Assembly: GCA_964650845.1 (NCBI GenBank)
Contig: CAZYXR010000007.1
Location: 5,599-69,598 of the forward strand
DNA length: 64,000 bases
Reading direction: 5' to 3'
Source: UBA7692 sp964650845
GTDB lineage: Bacteria; Bacteroidota; Bacteroidia; Chitinophagales; LD1
Part shown: positions 8,025 through 18,083 of the stretch, one piece after another
Position numbering within the stretch: position 1 is the stretch's first letter
Layout of the letters: each line of letters opens with the position of its first letter
The notes under the pieces: model-generated
What the model was told of the DNA's origin: nothing
The model's input: the letters and a program-made list of their open reading frames with translations, nothing else
The model's database searches: none
Position numbers and translations under genes: made by a program

Positions 8025-8714
8025 TTACCTTAAATCTTCCACATGCACCCCCGGAAATTTCTTCGAATCGAAAGTAAAAAAATCGGTAATTACCTCTTGG
8101 TTTATTTTTTCCTTTAATATTTGGTAAACATATCGGGCACCGTTCTTTGAATACACTTTTGCTTCGAGCAAGTTAAAAGTTACAGCATCAAAACCAGCAT
8201 CTATTTTAAAATAAGATACTTTCTTATTTATAGGACTAAGCTCAACTACGGCAACTTTTTTTCCAGCAAAAGTTTTGCGTTCGCGCATTTGGTGAGAGTA
8301 GCCATCGCGATAAAATGAAAATATCTTTGAAGGTGAAAATACTTCATCCGTTTCTTCAAATAGCGAAATTTGAACTTCTTTATCGGCAGGTGAATAGGTC
8401 CAAAGATTTTTGCCATCACAAAAAATTTCCTGCCCTTTCATACTGATTCGGAATTTCTCGCCTGCAAGAGTTATGGTTCCTTTAATAGTATCGGTCAGTT
8501 TTGCTTCGTTATCGGTGGGTTTTACTTTGGGCTGAATTGCAAGCAATTGAAAATCGGCTTTAATGTTTTTATACGCTCCATACTTTGCTGCCACATTTTT
8601 CAACAGCAATTCCGATTCATCGTCATTGTACGACTTTGGTTTTTCTTGAGCACACAAAACATTGGCTACAAAACTGCAGCATATAAATAGAAAGGCAATT
8701 TTTGTTCGGTTCAT
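8025..8714 (-). CDS. LolA-like outer-membrane lipoprotein carrier
   Basis: The start is chosen at 8714 (MNRTKIAFLFICCSFVANVLCAQ, a clear signal peptide); the frame extends to 8756. The mature part has the LolA pattern: KNVAAKYGAYKNIKADFQL, KGTITLAGEKFRISMKGQEIFCDGK in which LolA proteins keep a conserved hydrophobic strand, then DGKNLWTYSPADKEVQI. LolA ferries lipoproteins across the periplasm to the outer membrane. It lies 107 bp upstream of rpsC on the same strand, but the rpsC promoter separates them. Confidence 0.8.
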   Translation of the reverse strand: MNRTKIAFLFICCSFVANVLCAQEKPKSYNDDESELLLKNVAAKYGAYKNIKADFQLLAIQPKVKPTDNEAKLTDTIKGTITLAGEKFRISMKGQEIFCDGKNLWTYSPADKEVQISLFEETDEVFSPSKIFSFYRDGYSHQMRERKTFAGKKVAVVELSPINKKVSYFKIDAGFDAVTFNLLEAKVYSKNGARYVYQILKEKINQEVITDFFTFDSKKFPGVHVEDLR

Positions 8715-8873
8715 AATTTTTCGGCAGACAAATAAAACATCAATTGGCTTAATCATAAGTTAAGTTATGTGATACATCCATCAATCTACCCATCATTAAA
8801 TGGTACAGCTATAAAGAAAGCATGATTGTAATTCGCTGTCGTTAAAATCACAAATCCTTTCATCTTTGCGGCT

Positions 8874-10145
8874 ATGGAAAATTTTATTGAGGAACTGAAG
8901 TGGCGTGGTTTGTTGCAAGATATGGTACCCGGCACAGAAGAACTATTGAATAAAGAAAAGGTAAAAGGCTACATCGGCTTTGACCCAACTGCCGATTCGC
9001 TGGGTGTGGGCAACATGGTGCAAATAATGACTTTGATGCGTTTTCAACTTTGCGGACATCAACCAATTGCATTGGTAGGTGGCGCAACAGGTATGGTGGG
9101 CGACCCGAGCGGCAAAAGCGATGAGCGCAATTTTTTATCGGAAGAAGTACTGCGACACAATCTTGATTGCCAAAAAAAACAACTTGAGAAATTCTTGAAT
9201 TTTAGCGGTAGCAATCCGGCCGTTATTGTAAATAACTATGATTGGTTCAAAGACTTCACCTTTCTTGATTTCATCCGCGATGTAGGAAAATTTATAACCG
9301 TAAACTATATGATGTCGAAAGATAGTGTGCAAAACCGACTCGAAAACGGAATGAGCTTCACTGAATTTTCATATCAACTGGTGCAGGGTTACGACTTTTA
9401 CCATTTATGGAAAAATCACGGTGTGAAATTGCAAATGGGTGGTAGCGACCAATGGGGAAACATTGTTACCGGAACAGAACTGATTCGTAAAAAAGCGGGT
9501 GGCGAAGCATTTGCACTTACCACCCAACTGCTAAAAAAAGCCGATGGAACAAAATTTGGCAAAAGTGCTTCGGGAAATGTTTGGTTAGACCCTAAAAAAA
9601 CATCGCCTTACAAGTTTTACCAATTCCTATTGAATGTTGCAGATGCCGATGCTCCAGCAATCATCCGCATTTTTTCGTTAAAAAACAGAGCCGAAATTGA
9701 AGCATTGGAAGCGCAACATGCAGCCGAGCCGCATCTGCGAATTTTGCAACGCGCCATAGCAGACGAAGTAACCGAGCGCGTGCACAGCGCAGCAGATTTA
9801 GAGCGCGCAAAAGAGGCTTCGGAAATTTTATTTGGCAAAAGCACCTCCGAGGCACTAAAGAATCTAAGCGAATCGGAAATTTTAGATGTATTTGAAGGCG
9901 TTCCTTCGTTTACCGTTTCAAAGAATGATGTAAACGAAAATGATATGGTAACATTGCTTGGCGAAACGACCAAAGTATTTTCATCAAAGGGCGAAGCGCG
10001 CAGAAGCCTACAAGAAAATGCAGTATCAATAAACAAAGAAAAAGTAACATTAGACACAAAGCTCGCGACAGAAAATTTGCTGAACGGAAAATACCTTGTG
10101 GTTCAAAAAGGCAAAAAAAATTACTACTTGATAATTGCCGAGTAA
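8874..10145 (+). CDS. tyrS: Tyrosyl-tRNA synthetase
   Basis: 423 residues, full length. It charges tRNA-Tyr with tyrosine. The order is a class I Rossmann domain beginning GYIGFDPTADS, the GGATGMVGDPSGKS segment, the KMSKS equivalent KFGKS at residues 227-231, and a C-terminal S4-like RNA-binding domain (EARRSLQENAVSINKEKV). The oddity is the HIGH signature: where most bacterial TyrRS have SLHIGH, this protein reads SLGVGN (residues 42-47), so both histidines are replaced. The rest is well conserved. An intact single frame argues that it is functional. Confidence 0.95.
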   Translation: MENFIEELKWRGLLQDMVPGTEELLNKEKVKGYIGFDPTADSLGVGNMVQIMTLMRFQLCGHQPIALVGGATGMVGDPSGKSDERNFLSEEVLRHNLDCQKKQLEKFLNFSGSNPAVIVNNYDWFKDFTFLDFIRDVGKFITVNYMMSKDSVQNRLENGMSFTEFSYQLVQGYDFYHLWKNHGVKLQMGGSDQWGNIVTGTELIRKKAGGEAFALTTQLLKKADGTKFGKSASGNVWLDPKKTSPYKFYQFLLNVADADAPAIIRIFSLKNRAEIEALEAQHAAEPHLRILQRAIADEVTERVHSAADLERAKEASEILFGKSTSEALKNLSESEILDVFEGVPSFTVSKNDVNENDMVTLLGETTKVFSSKGEARRSLQENAVSINKEKVTLDTKLATENLLNGKYLVVQKGKKNYYLIIAE

Positions 10146-10249
10146 TGCCAAGATGATGCTTAACAATGTTATCTTCCATTTCTAAACAAACGGTGGCGAA
10201 AAGTATTTTATAGCTGTTACTTTCGCACAGTCAAAAAAAGTATATCAAA

Positions 10250-11224
10250 ATGATAAAGAACAATTGGACAATAGGAGAAGTAAGTGAAATTTATCACAGC
10301 CCGGTAATGGAGTTAATGTTTCGTGCAGCAACCATACACCATCAATATCAAGCTACTGGCGAGGTGCAAGTTTGCACATTGCTTTCGGTAAAAACCGGAG
10401 GCTGCTCAGAGGACTGCGCATATTGCCCACAAGCATCGCGATACGACACCGGTATAAATGCACACAAGTTGATGCAATACGAAGACGTAGTTGAAAAAGC
10501 ATTAACAGCAAAAGTAAACGGCAGTACGCGCTTTTGCATGGGTGCTGCATGGCGCAATGTAAAAGACAATTCGGATTTTGACAAAGTGATTGACATGGTA
10601 AAAGGGGTGAATGCACTTGGCTTAGAAGTTTGCTGCACACTTGGAATGTTGAACGAACAGCAAGCCCAGCGTTTAAAAGAAGCAGGTTTGTATGCCTACA
10701 ATCACAACTTAGACACCGGAGAAGCACACTACGATAAAGTAATTACAACACGTACTTACAAAGACCGCCTGCAAACATTAGATAACGTAGAAAAAGCAGG
10801 TATCAGCGTTTGTTGTGGTGGAATAATTGGCTTGGGCGAAGCAGACGAAGACAGAGTAAAACTGCTACACACACTTGCTACCCGCGAAAAACATCCGGAA
10901 AGTGTACCAGTGAACGCATTAGTAGCCGTAGAAGGAACGCCACTGGCAGGCAGCCAAAAAGTAGATATTTGGGAAATGGTGCGCATGATTGCTACTGCAA
11001 GAATATTAATGCCAAAAGCAATGGTACGGTTGAGTGCCGGAAGAAATGAAATGAATGTAGAACAGCAGGCATTGTGCTTTATGGCCGGTGCAAACTCCAT
11101 CTTTGCGGGCGAAAAACTTTTAACAACACCCAATCCAGAGTTTAATGCCGACAAAGCAATGTTTGAAAAATTGGGTTTGAAACCAAGAGCATCATTTAAA
11201 GTAGAGCACGAAGAACTTGTGTAA
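10250..11224 (+). CDS. bioB: Biotin synthase
   Basis: 324 residues. This radical-SAM enzyme inserts sulfur into dethiobiotin, the last step of biotin synthesis. The CxxxCxxC motif that binds the 4Fe-4S cluster is GGCSEDCAYCPQ (Cys52, Cys56, Cys59). The second-cluster cysteines occur in RFCMGAAW and EVCCTLGM, and the C-terminal MVRLSAGRNEM segment is typical. It overlaps the next gene, bioF, by 8 bp if that gene starts at 11217. Confidence 0.97.
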   Translation: MIKNNWTIGEVSEIYHSPVMELMFRAATIHHQYQATGEVQVCTLLSVKTGGCSEDCAYCPQASRYDTGINAHKLMQYEDVVEKALTAKVNGSTRFCMGAAWRNVKDNSDFDKVIDMVKGVNALGLEVCCTLGMLNEQQAQRLKEAGLYAYNHNLDTGEAHYDKVITTRTYKDRLQTLDNVEKAGISVCCGGIIGLGEADEDRVKLLHTLATREKHPESVPVNALVAVEGTPLAGSQKVDIWEMVRMIATARILMPKAMVRLSAGRNEMNVEQQALCFMAGANSIFAGEKLLTTPNPEFNADKAMFEKLGLKPRASFKVEHEELV

Positions 11225-12377
11225 GAAAATTCTTCTGCCAATGAGTGCTTCTATATATCAATACATCCTCAACAAAAATAACGAACGCAAACAAGCCGAT
11301 AACTTCCGCACATTGAAGGTGCAAAGTGGTTTGATAGATTTTTTTTCAAACGACTACTTGGGTTTTGCAAGAAACACTGACCTATTTGAAAAAACAGCAT
11401 TAGAAATTGCGCGATATAAATCGCAGTTAAAAAATGGCTCTACCGGTTCGCGATTGCTATCGGGTAACAATGAATATTTTCAAGCGTTGGAAAGCCAGCT
11501 TGCAGCATTCCACAATGCCGATTGTGCTTTACTGTTCAACTCGGGTTATGACGCAAACTTAGGTGTTTTATCATCTATACCTTACAAAGGCGCAACCATA
11601 TTTTATGACGAATTGGTACACGCAAGTATGCACGATGGAATGCGGCTAAGCAAAGCCAACAAAGAGCCTTTCAAACATAACGATGTAAATGATTTAGAAC
11701 AGAAACTAAAGCAATCAATTGGTTTGAAATTTATTGCCATTGAAGCATTGTACTCGATGGATGGCGATGAAGCACCATTAAACACAATAATGGCACTGGC
11801 GCAAAAATATGATGCGGCAGTTATTATAGATGAAGCGCACAGCAATGGCATAATTGGAAAAAATGGAGAAGGCAAAGCACAATCAGAAAACTCACATCAG
11901 CATGTATTTATCCGCATACACACTTTTGGCAAAGCACTGGGCGCACACGGTGCCGTTGTGCTTTGCAACAGCGCAACAAAAGAGTTTTTGATAAACTATT
12001 GCCGCCCATTTATTTTCAGCACTGCACTTCCATTTCATTCCTTAGCAGCAATAAAAGTTGCATACGATTATCTACCCAATGCATCAGCAGAACGCAAGCA
12101 GTTGTCTGATAATATTGCACTGTTTAAACAACAGTTTTTAAACCACAACCTATTTGAGTTGATAGAAAGCCATAGCCCAATACAATGCTTGGTAAAACAA
12201 GGCAACGGAGAGATAAAAACAATGGCTAACAAGATTCAAAACATGGGTTTTGATGTGCGAGCAATTTTACCACCAACAGTACCTGCCGGAAAAGAAAGAA
12301 TCAGAATTTGCATTCACAGCTTTAACACGCAGGAACAGATTATTGGTTTGGCGCAAACAATAAACAAGCTCAATTAG
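11217..12377 (+). CDS. bioF: 8-amino-7-oxononanoate synthase (BioF/KBL family)
   Basis: 386 residues from 11217; Met9 at 11241 is an equally good start and avoids the overlap with bioB. It is a PLP enzyme of the alpha-oxoamine synthase family: NGSTGSRLLSGN, DEAHSNGIIGKNGEG and the PLP lysine in HTFGKALGAHG (Lys239). BioF condenses pimeloyl-ACP/CoA with alanine. The family also includes KBL and serine palmitoyltransferase, but coupling with bioB supports BioF. The C-terminal VPAGKERIRICIHSFNT is typical. Confidence 0.9.
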   Translation: MCKKILLPMSASIYQYILNKNNERKQADNFRTLKVQSGLIDFFSNDYLGFARNTDLFEKTALEIARYKSQLKNGSTGSRLLSGNNEYFQALESQLAAFHNADCALLFNSGYDANLGVLSSIPYKGATIFYDELVHASMHDGMRLSKANKEPFKHNDVNDLEQKLKQSIGLKFIAIEALYSMDGDEAPLNTIMALAQKYDAAVIIDEAHSNGIIGKNGEGKAQSENSHQHVFIRIHTFGKALGAHGAVVLCNSATKEFLINYCRPFIFSTALPFHSLAAIKVAYDYLPNASAERKQLSDNIALFKQQFLNHNLFELIESHSPIQCLVKQGNGEIKTMANKIQNMGFDVRAILPPTVPAGKERIRICIHSFNTQEQIIGLAQTINKLN

Positions 12378-12415
12378 TAATTATTTCATTCAGATAATTT
12401 TATTTGCAGCCACTT

Positions 12416-13396
12416 ATGCTTTATCAAACGCCATATCACAACAAACCACTTTCGGAATATTCATTTTTGATAACAGGAGGTGCGGGCTTTATAGGCTCAC
12501 ACATTGTAGAATATCTGCTAAAATTCGGAGCAAAAAAAGTGCGTGTACTCGACAATTTGCTAACCGGCCGTAAAGAGAATATTGATTTGTTTTTATCTAA
12601 CCCTGCTTATGAATTTATTGATGGCAGCATTACCGATAAAGCCACGTGCGAAAAAGCTGTTACCGGAATTGATTTTGTTACACATCAGGCTGCACTTGGC
12701 TCTGTGCCACGCTCGGTAGCCAATCCGCAAGATACGCATTGGAATAATGTAGATGGCTTTTTGAATATGCTAATTGCTGCACGCGATGCAGGTGTAAAGA
12801 AATTTGTGTATGCCTCATCTTCGAGCGTGTATGGCGATGAACCCAACTTGCCCAAAATTGAACAACGTATTGGCAGCCCGCTTTCGCCTTATGCAGTAAG
12901 TAAATACACAAATGAGTTGTATGCAAAGGTTTTTCACACAAACTATGCGTTGCCGGTAGTTGGCTTGCGCTACTTCAACATTTTTGGTCCACGGCAAGAC
13001 CCCAATGGTCAATATGCTGCGGTAATTCCACTTTTTGTTGATGGCATATTAAATAACAAAGCGGTGTTCATCAATGGAAATGGCGAACAAACTCGCGATT
13101 TCACATTTGTTGAAAATGCAGTGCAAGCAAACATCAAGGCGTTTTTTAGTAGCAACGAAGCCAATGCAGAGGTATTCAACATAGCATTTAGCGAAAGTTT
13201 TTCGGTAAACACTTTATTCTTTTCCATTCAAAAACTTTTGAACTCGAACCATCAACCTACCTACCGCGAACCGCGTCAAGGCGACATTCAGCATTCATTG
13301 GCAGATATTTCAAAAGCACAAAAACTCTTAGGCTACGAGCCAAAATTCAGTTTCAAAGATGGATTGAAACTTACTGTTGATTATTTTACCAAGTAA
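12416..13396 (+). CDS. NAD-dependent UDP-sugar 4-epimerase (WbpP/TviC-like SDR)
   Basis: An extended short-chain dehydrogenase with the nucleotide motif GGAGFIGSH near the N-terminus and the catalytic Tyr-xxx-Lys in PYAVSKYTNEL. RYFNIFGPRQDPNGQYAAVI is characteristic of UDP-GlcNAc/UDP-GlcNAcA 4-epimerases such as WbpP. ORF start options are 12404 and 12416; the second (MLYQTPYHNKPLSEY) is preferred. It likely supplies a UDP-hexosamine for surface polysaccharide. It ends 8 bp from the convergent FTR1 gene. Confidence 0.85.
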   Translation: MLYQTPYHNKPLSEYSFLITGGAGFIGSHIVEYLLKFGAKKVRVLDNLLTGRKENIDLFLSNPAYEFIDGSITDKATCEKAVTGIDFVTHQAALGSVPRSVANPQDTHWNNVDGFLNMLIAARDAGVKKFVYASSSSVYGDEPNLPKIEQRIGSPLSPYAVSKYTNELYAKVFHTNYALPVVGLRYFNIFGPRQDPNGQYAAVIPLFVDGILNNKAVFINGNGEQTRDFTFVENAVQANIKAFFSSNEANAEVFNIAFSESFSVNTLFFSIQKLLNSNHQPTYREPRQGDIQHSLADISKAQKLLGYEPKFSFKDGLKLTVDYFTK

Positions 13397-13404
13397 AAAG
13401 TTGT

Positions 13405-15291
13405 TTACTTTTTAGAAGCAAACTTCATAAGCGCAATTACCATCACCGCAATGATTAGCTGAGCCGATAGCGTTTCTACCGTTGGAAAAATGCCGAGCAA
13501 CTCCACCTCTGGAAATTGCAAATAATGAACATCCAACAATCCTGTTTCTTGAAAAGCCCTTGTACCTTTTCCGGCAAGCACTACAGCCAATATACCCATC
13601 ATTATTGATGAGATTTTAAACAACTTCTGAATGGGCAGTTTAGCCGAAAACTTCAATGTAATAACAGCAAATACCATTACCAATAAAAAAGCAACCACAA
13701 AACCCACTCCCAATGCCAGCGACTGCGTTCCTTTGCTTTCCATATTCAATGCCGAAAGAAACAACACGCTTTCGAAAACCTCGCGAAACACAACAAAGAA
13801 TGCTACACCTGCCAAGCCCAATGCGCTACTATTGCTGGCTGCTGATTTTACTAAACCTTCTACATATTTCTTCCAACTTTCGGCATTCGATTTACCATGA
13901 AGCCAAAACCCAATATACAACAACATAGCAACCGCTGTGAAAGAAATAACACCCTCCAAGATTTCAATATTGGCAAAGCCAACAGTCAATAATTTTTCGC
14001 TTAAAAACCATAAACCAAAACCAATTAAAATAGCAACAACCCATCCGGCATGGATAAACTTTTTTTGATGATGCAAACCTGCCTTGCCCAACACCGCTAA
14101 GATTGTCATGATAACCAAGAACGCCTCCAAACCTTCGCGCAGCAAAATTGCCAAGGTCATCCAAAAAGCCATTAAGAAAGAATACTGTTTACTCTCCAAT
14201 TCTTTGGCTGCATCTGCTATTGATTTCTTTGCAGTTTGCACAGCAAGTTCAACCATTGCTTCTTCTGCTTGATTTTTTACCAAAATGCGCACCTGCATCA
14301 TTTCCCGCTCCAACCTTTCGGCAAGACTTGGGTTTACAGATTTCAACGGAACTTCCACAGCTTCAACACCTTCTAAATAAGCTGTTGCTGCCAATGCCTG
14401 AGCCTTTTTATAATCGGCATTTTTATATGCTGCCAATGCTTCGTCTAAATGCTTTAAAGCAATGTTCAAAAACGTGTTGTTTGCTTGGGCTGGTTGCTGC
14501 AATCTAAGGGCTGCAATTGCGGTTTCAGAAAGTTCGTACTTCTCTTCAAGTTCTTCTTCATTTAAAGAAGCAATTTCGGCAAGTGGAATAGTTGCTATTG
14601 ATTCCCCATCGGTGCTTTTTGTGCTATGGCGAAGCGACAAAATATAAAACGCCACATCCCAAACCTCAGCATCGCTAAGTGTTGGAAATGCCTTCATTCC
14701 GGTGCCTTGAATGCCCAACCGAACAGTATTAAAAACTGCAAAAGGGCTTAGCTCTTCCATGCGTTCTTCTTCATGAAAATTACGCGGCAGTGGATTCAAC
14801 TCTACTCCTTCTGCGCCATCACCAAAACCTGTTGCGCCATGGCATTTTGCACAATCTGCCGCATACACTTTTGCTCCGTTTAAAATATTGGGATACACCG
14901 TTGGCGCAGTAGCAACCTTACTAATTCTAATAAATTCCTTTTTTAAAAAAGAAGCCGTAACCGAAACTTGCTCTGCATCTTTCTTTTGGTCAATATCGCG
15001 ATGTAAAGCCCGCACTTTTGCGCCATATAGCAGCGTATCTTCGCTCGATAGGGAAGCCGAAAAATCGGCATAAAACGCAATGATGTTTTCGGCAAACTCA
15101 TGCATTTCTTCGTACTCAACTTCACTAATTATTTTACCGTCTTTTACTGCATTGCCATAATCGCCCTCTATGTAACTAAGCGCGTGTATTAAAGCGCGCG
15201 CATTTTCGTTTGAAGCAAATGCAACTATATTAAAAAGTAATAATAAAGGCAGTAAAAAAGTATTCTTCAGGCTATCAGTTTTCATATTCAA
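13405..15291 (-). CDS. Cytochrome c-FTR1 family iron permease
   Basis: 628 residues (start at 15291 or Met3). After a signal segment comes an alpha-helical domain, then a heme c site CAKCH at about residues 147-151 with a following cytochrome-like GDGAEG...GTGMKAFPTLSDAEVWDVAFYIL. A coiled linker and a seven-helix FTR1 domain follow, with the iron motifs REGLE (about 385) and FREVFE (about 505). FTR1 imports iron after oxidation of Fe(II); the fused cytochrome probably takes the electron. Such fusions are known in Bacteroidota and Proteobacteria. No partner gene is adjacent. Confidence 0.88.
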   Translation of the reverse strand: MNMKTDSLKNTFLLPLLLLFNIVAFASNENARALIHALSYIEGDYGNAVKDGKIISEVEYEEMHEFAENIIAFYADFSASLSSEDTLLYGAKVRALHRDIDQKKDAEQVSVTASFLKKEFIRISKVATAPTVYPNILNGAKVYAADCAKCHGATGFGDGAEGVELNPLPRNFHEEERMEELSPFAVFNTVRLGIQGTGMKAFPTLSDAEVWDVAFYILSLRHSTKSTDGESIATIPLAEIASLNEEELEEKYELSETAIAALRLQQPAQANNTFLNIALKHLDEALAAYKNADYKKAQALAATAYLEGVEAVEVPLKSVNPSLAERLEREMMQVRILVKNQAEEAMVELAVQTAKKSIADAAKELESKQYSFLMAFWMTLAILLREGLEAFLVIMTILAVLGKAGLHHQKKFIHAGWVVAILIGFGLWFLSEKLLTVGFANIEILEGVISFTAVAMLLYIGFWLHGKSNAESWKKYVEGLVKSAASNSSALGLAGVAFFVVFREVFESVLFLSALNMESKGTQSLALGVGFVVAFLLVMVFAVITLKFSAKLPIQKLFKISSIMMGILAVVLAGKGTRAFQETGLLDVHYLQFPEVELLGIFPTVETLSAQLIIAVMVIALMKFASKK

Positions 15292-15358
15292 CTTGATATT
15301 TTCGTTCTAACTCAGTTTGCACGATAATGCATATTGCACAAAAAATTTCAGCGCAGTT

Positions 15359-17974
15359 TTATCTCAAACTTTCTTCCAACATTTTAATTTTTTGCAAAGT
15401 GTCATCGCGCTTTTTCTTTTCGTTGTCTAACACATTTGCAGGTGCAGAAGCAACAAATTTTTCGTTGCTAAGTTTCTTTTCTACGCTGGCCAAAAAACCT
15501 TTCGCGTACTCCAACTCTTTCAATGCTTTTTCGCGTTCGGCTGCAGCGTCTGTTACGGTGCCGGTATCCACAAAAAATTTATATCCTTTTAATACAAAGC
15601 CTTTCAATTGCTTTAACTCTTGAGTGGTAGATTCAAACTCCTCCAATTTGCAAAGTTTGCTGATGCTATCGGTAAATGAAGCAAAGCTGACCTCATCATT
15701 ACCACTGTAATAGCATTTTGCCGAAGTTGCATTTTTCATTCCGGCTTTGGTGCGTATATCGCGGATGTTTGAAATTACCTCAAATGCAAGTTCAGCTTCA
15801 TTTAAAATTTGAGCATTGTTGTTTGAATTGCCCGATCGAGGATATGATGCCACGCAAATACTTTCGCCTTCGGCTCTTGCGCTTAGTGTTTGCCATATTT
15901 CTTCGGTAATAAATGGCATGAAAGGATGCAGTAGCAACATCAACTTTTCGTAGAACTCTACCGTTTTGTTGTAAGTAGCACTATCTATTGGTTTGCCATA
16001 TTCCGGTTTTATTAGTTCCAAATACCACGAGCAAAAATCATCCCACAACAATTTATAAAGATTCATCAGAGCTTCACTTAATCGAAAATCCTCGAATGAA
16101 TTGCCGAGTTCTGCTATTGTAGCATTCAGTTTAGTTTCAAACCACTGAATGGCTATTTCATTTTGCCCGTTGCTGCCATCTGTAACTTCCCAGCCTTTTA
16201 TCAAGCGAAGTGCATTCCACATTTTGTTGCAGAAATTTCTGCCTTGTTCGGGTTGCTTATCGTCATACAGCAAATCGTTGCCCGCAGCAGCAGCACTCAT
16301 TACACCAAACCGCACCCCATCGGCACCAAACTTTGCCAATAGTTCTAAGGTGTCGGGTGAATTGCCGAGGCTCTTGCTCATTTTTCTGCGCTGTTTATCG
16401 CGCACCATGCCGGTAAAATATACTTTGCTGAAAGGCTTTTCATTTTTGAATTCGTAGCCTGCAAAAATCATTCTTGCTACCCAAAAGAAGATAATATCCC
16501 AACCGGTAACCAGCACCGAAGTGGGATAGTAATATTGAATGTCTTTATTGTTTGGATCTTTAAAACCATCGAACACACTGATGGGCCACAACCACGAGCT
16601 AAACCAAGTGTCCACCACATCTTCATCCTGATGAATATCTTGTGCTGTAAGCAAAGAGCCTTGCGTTTTGAGTTTTGCAAGTGCTTCAGTTTCGGTTTTG
16701 GCAACAGCAACTAAATTACCATTTTCATCATACCAAGCAGGTATGCGCTGCCCCCACCATAGCTGGCGGCTGATGGGCCAATCGCGGAAGTTTTCTAACC
16801 AATGCTTATAGAGATTTTTAAATCTATCGGGGAAAAATTGAATGTTGTCATTCATCACATTTTCGAGCGCGGGCTTTACAATTTCTTCCATGCGCACGAA
16901 CCACTGTAAAGAAAGTCGAGGTTCTACCACAGCGCGTGTTCTTTCGCTCAATCCTATCTTATTTGTAATCGTTTCTGTTTTAAGTAGTAATCCATCTTCT
17001 TCTAATTGTTTTACTGCCAGCTTGCGTGCTTTAAAACGATCTTCGCCTACAAACACTTGCGCTACTTGGCTTACAGTTCCATCTTCATTAAAACAATCAA
17101 TAACCTGCAGGTTGAATTTTTTTCCAATTTCATAGTCGTTAATATCGTGCGCGGGTGTAATTTTTAAAGCTCCTGTACCAAATTCAATGTCCACATAATC
17201 ATCGGAAATAACAGGCACTTCGCGATTTACCAAAGGCACAATTACCGTTTTACCAACAAGATTTTTATATCGTTCGTCATTAGGGTTTACACACACAGCC
17301 ACATCGCCCATAATAGTTTCGGGGCGCACGGTGGCCACAACCAAATGCTCATCGCTATCTTTCAACTTGTACTTTACAAAATAGAGCGATGCTTGTTGCT
17401 CTTCGTGCATTACCTCTTCGTTGCTAAGCGTGGTTTTTGCCGCAGGATCCCAATTCACCATTTTCAAATCGCGATAGAGATAACCTTTATTATAAAGATG
17501 AATAAAGCTATCGGCAACGGCATCGCTAAGGTCGGGCTCCATTGTAAAACGCGTACGTTGCCAATCGCAACTTGCACCCAGTTTTTTTAATTGCTCTAAA
17601 ATTATTCCACCGTATTTATCTTTCCACTCAAAGGCATGTTTCAAAAATTCTTCGCGAGTAATGTCGCTTTTTTTGATGCCCTTTTCGCGCAACATCTGCA
17701 CCACTTTTGCCTCGGTGGCAATAGAGGCATGGTCGGTTCCGGGCACCCAACAGGCATTTTTGCCTTCCATGCGTGCTTTGCGTATCAAAATATCTTGGAT
17801 GGTATTGTTAAGCATGTGCCCCATGTGCAAAACACCTGTAACGTTGGGCGGTGGAATAACAATAGTAAACGGCTCGCGCTCATCGGGCTCGCTGTGAAAC
17901 AAATTTTTATCTAACCAAAATTGATACCATTTATCTTCAACCGCTGCGGGGTTATATGTTTTTTCCAATTCCAT
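15359..17974 (-). CDS. valS: Valyl-tRNA synthetase
   Basis: 872 codons from the chosen start 17974 (MELEKTYNPAAVEDKWYQFW); a longer frame to 18130 has non-coding character and overlaps the ketosynthase end. Class I synthetase with HMGH at residues 50-53, an editing domain (FGTGALKITPAHDINDYEIG), RMSKS-type loop KMSKSLGN at 531-538, an anticodon-binding domain, and the C-terminal coiled coil typical of ValRS (EREKALKELEYAKGFLASVE...). Attaches valine to tRNA-Val. Confidence 0.97.
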   Translation of the reverse strand: MELEKTYNPAAVEDKWYQFWLDKNLFHSEPDEREPFTIVIPPPNVTGVLHMGHMLNNTIQDILIRKARMEGKNACWVPGTDHASIATEAKVVQMLREKGIKKSDITREEFLKHAFEWKDKYGGIILEQLKKLGASCDWQRTRFTMEPDLSDAVADSFIHLYNKGYLYRDLKMVNWDPAAKTTLSNEEVMHEEQQASLYFVKYKLKDSDEHLVVATVRPETIMGDVAVCVNPNDERYKNLVGKTVIVPLVNREVPVISDDYVDIEFGTGALKITPAHDINDYEIGKKFNLQVIDCFNEDGTVSQVAQVFVGEDRFKARKLAVKQLEEDGLLLKTETITNKIGLSERTRAVVEPRLSLQWFVRMEEIVKPALENVMNDNIQFFPDRFKNLYKHWLENFRDWPISRQLWWGQRIPAWYDENGNLVAVAKTETEALAKLKTQGSLLTAQDIHQDEDVVDTWFSSWLWPISVFDGFKDPNNKDIQYYYPTSVLVTGWDIIFFWVARMIFAGYEFKNEKPFSKVYFTGMVRDKQRRKMSKSLGNSPDTLELLAKFGADGVRFGVMSAAAAGNDLLYDDKQPEQGRNFCNKMWNALRLIKGWEVTDGSNGQNEIAIQWFETKLNATIAELGNSFEDFRLSEALMNLYKLLWDDFCSWYLELIKPEYGKPIDSATYNKTVEFYEKLMLLLHPFMPFITEEIWQTLSARAEGESICVASYPRSGNSNNNAQILNEAELAFEVISNIRDIRTKAGMKNATSAKCYYSGNDEVSFASFTDSISKLCKLEEFESTTQELKQLKGFVLKGYKFFVDTGTVTDAAAEREKALKELEYAKGFLASVEKKLSNEKFVASAPANVLDNEKKKRDDTLQKIKMLEESLR

Positions 17975-18083
17975 GCGGGCGAAGATATTTAAGAGAAGGG
18001 AATTGGATAAAGTGTTTTTATAAAGAAACTTAATATCGTGCCTTCGCACTCGCAGATTACACCCAAACCAATACTTGCAAAAG

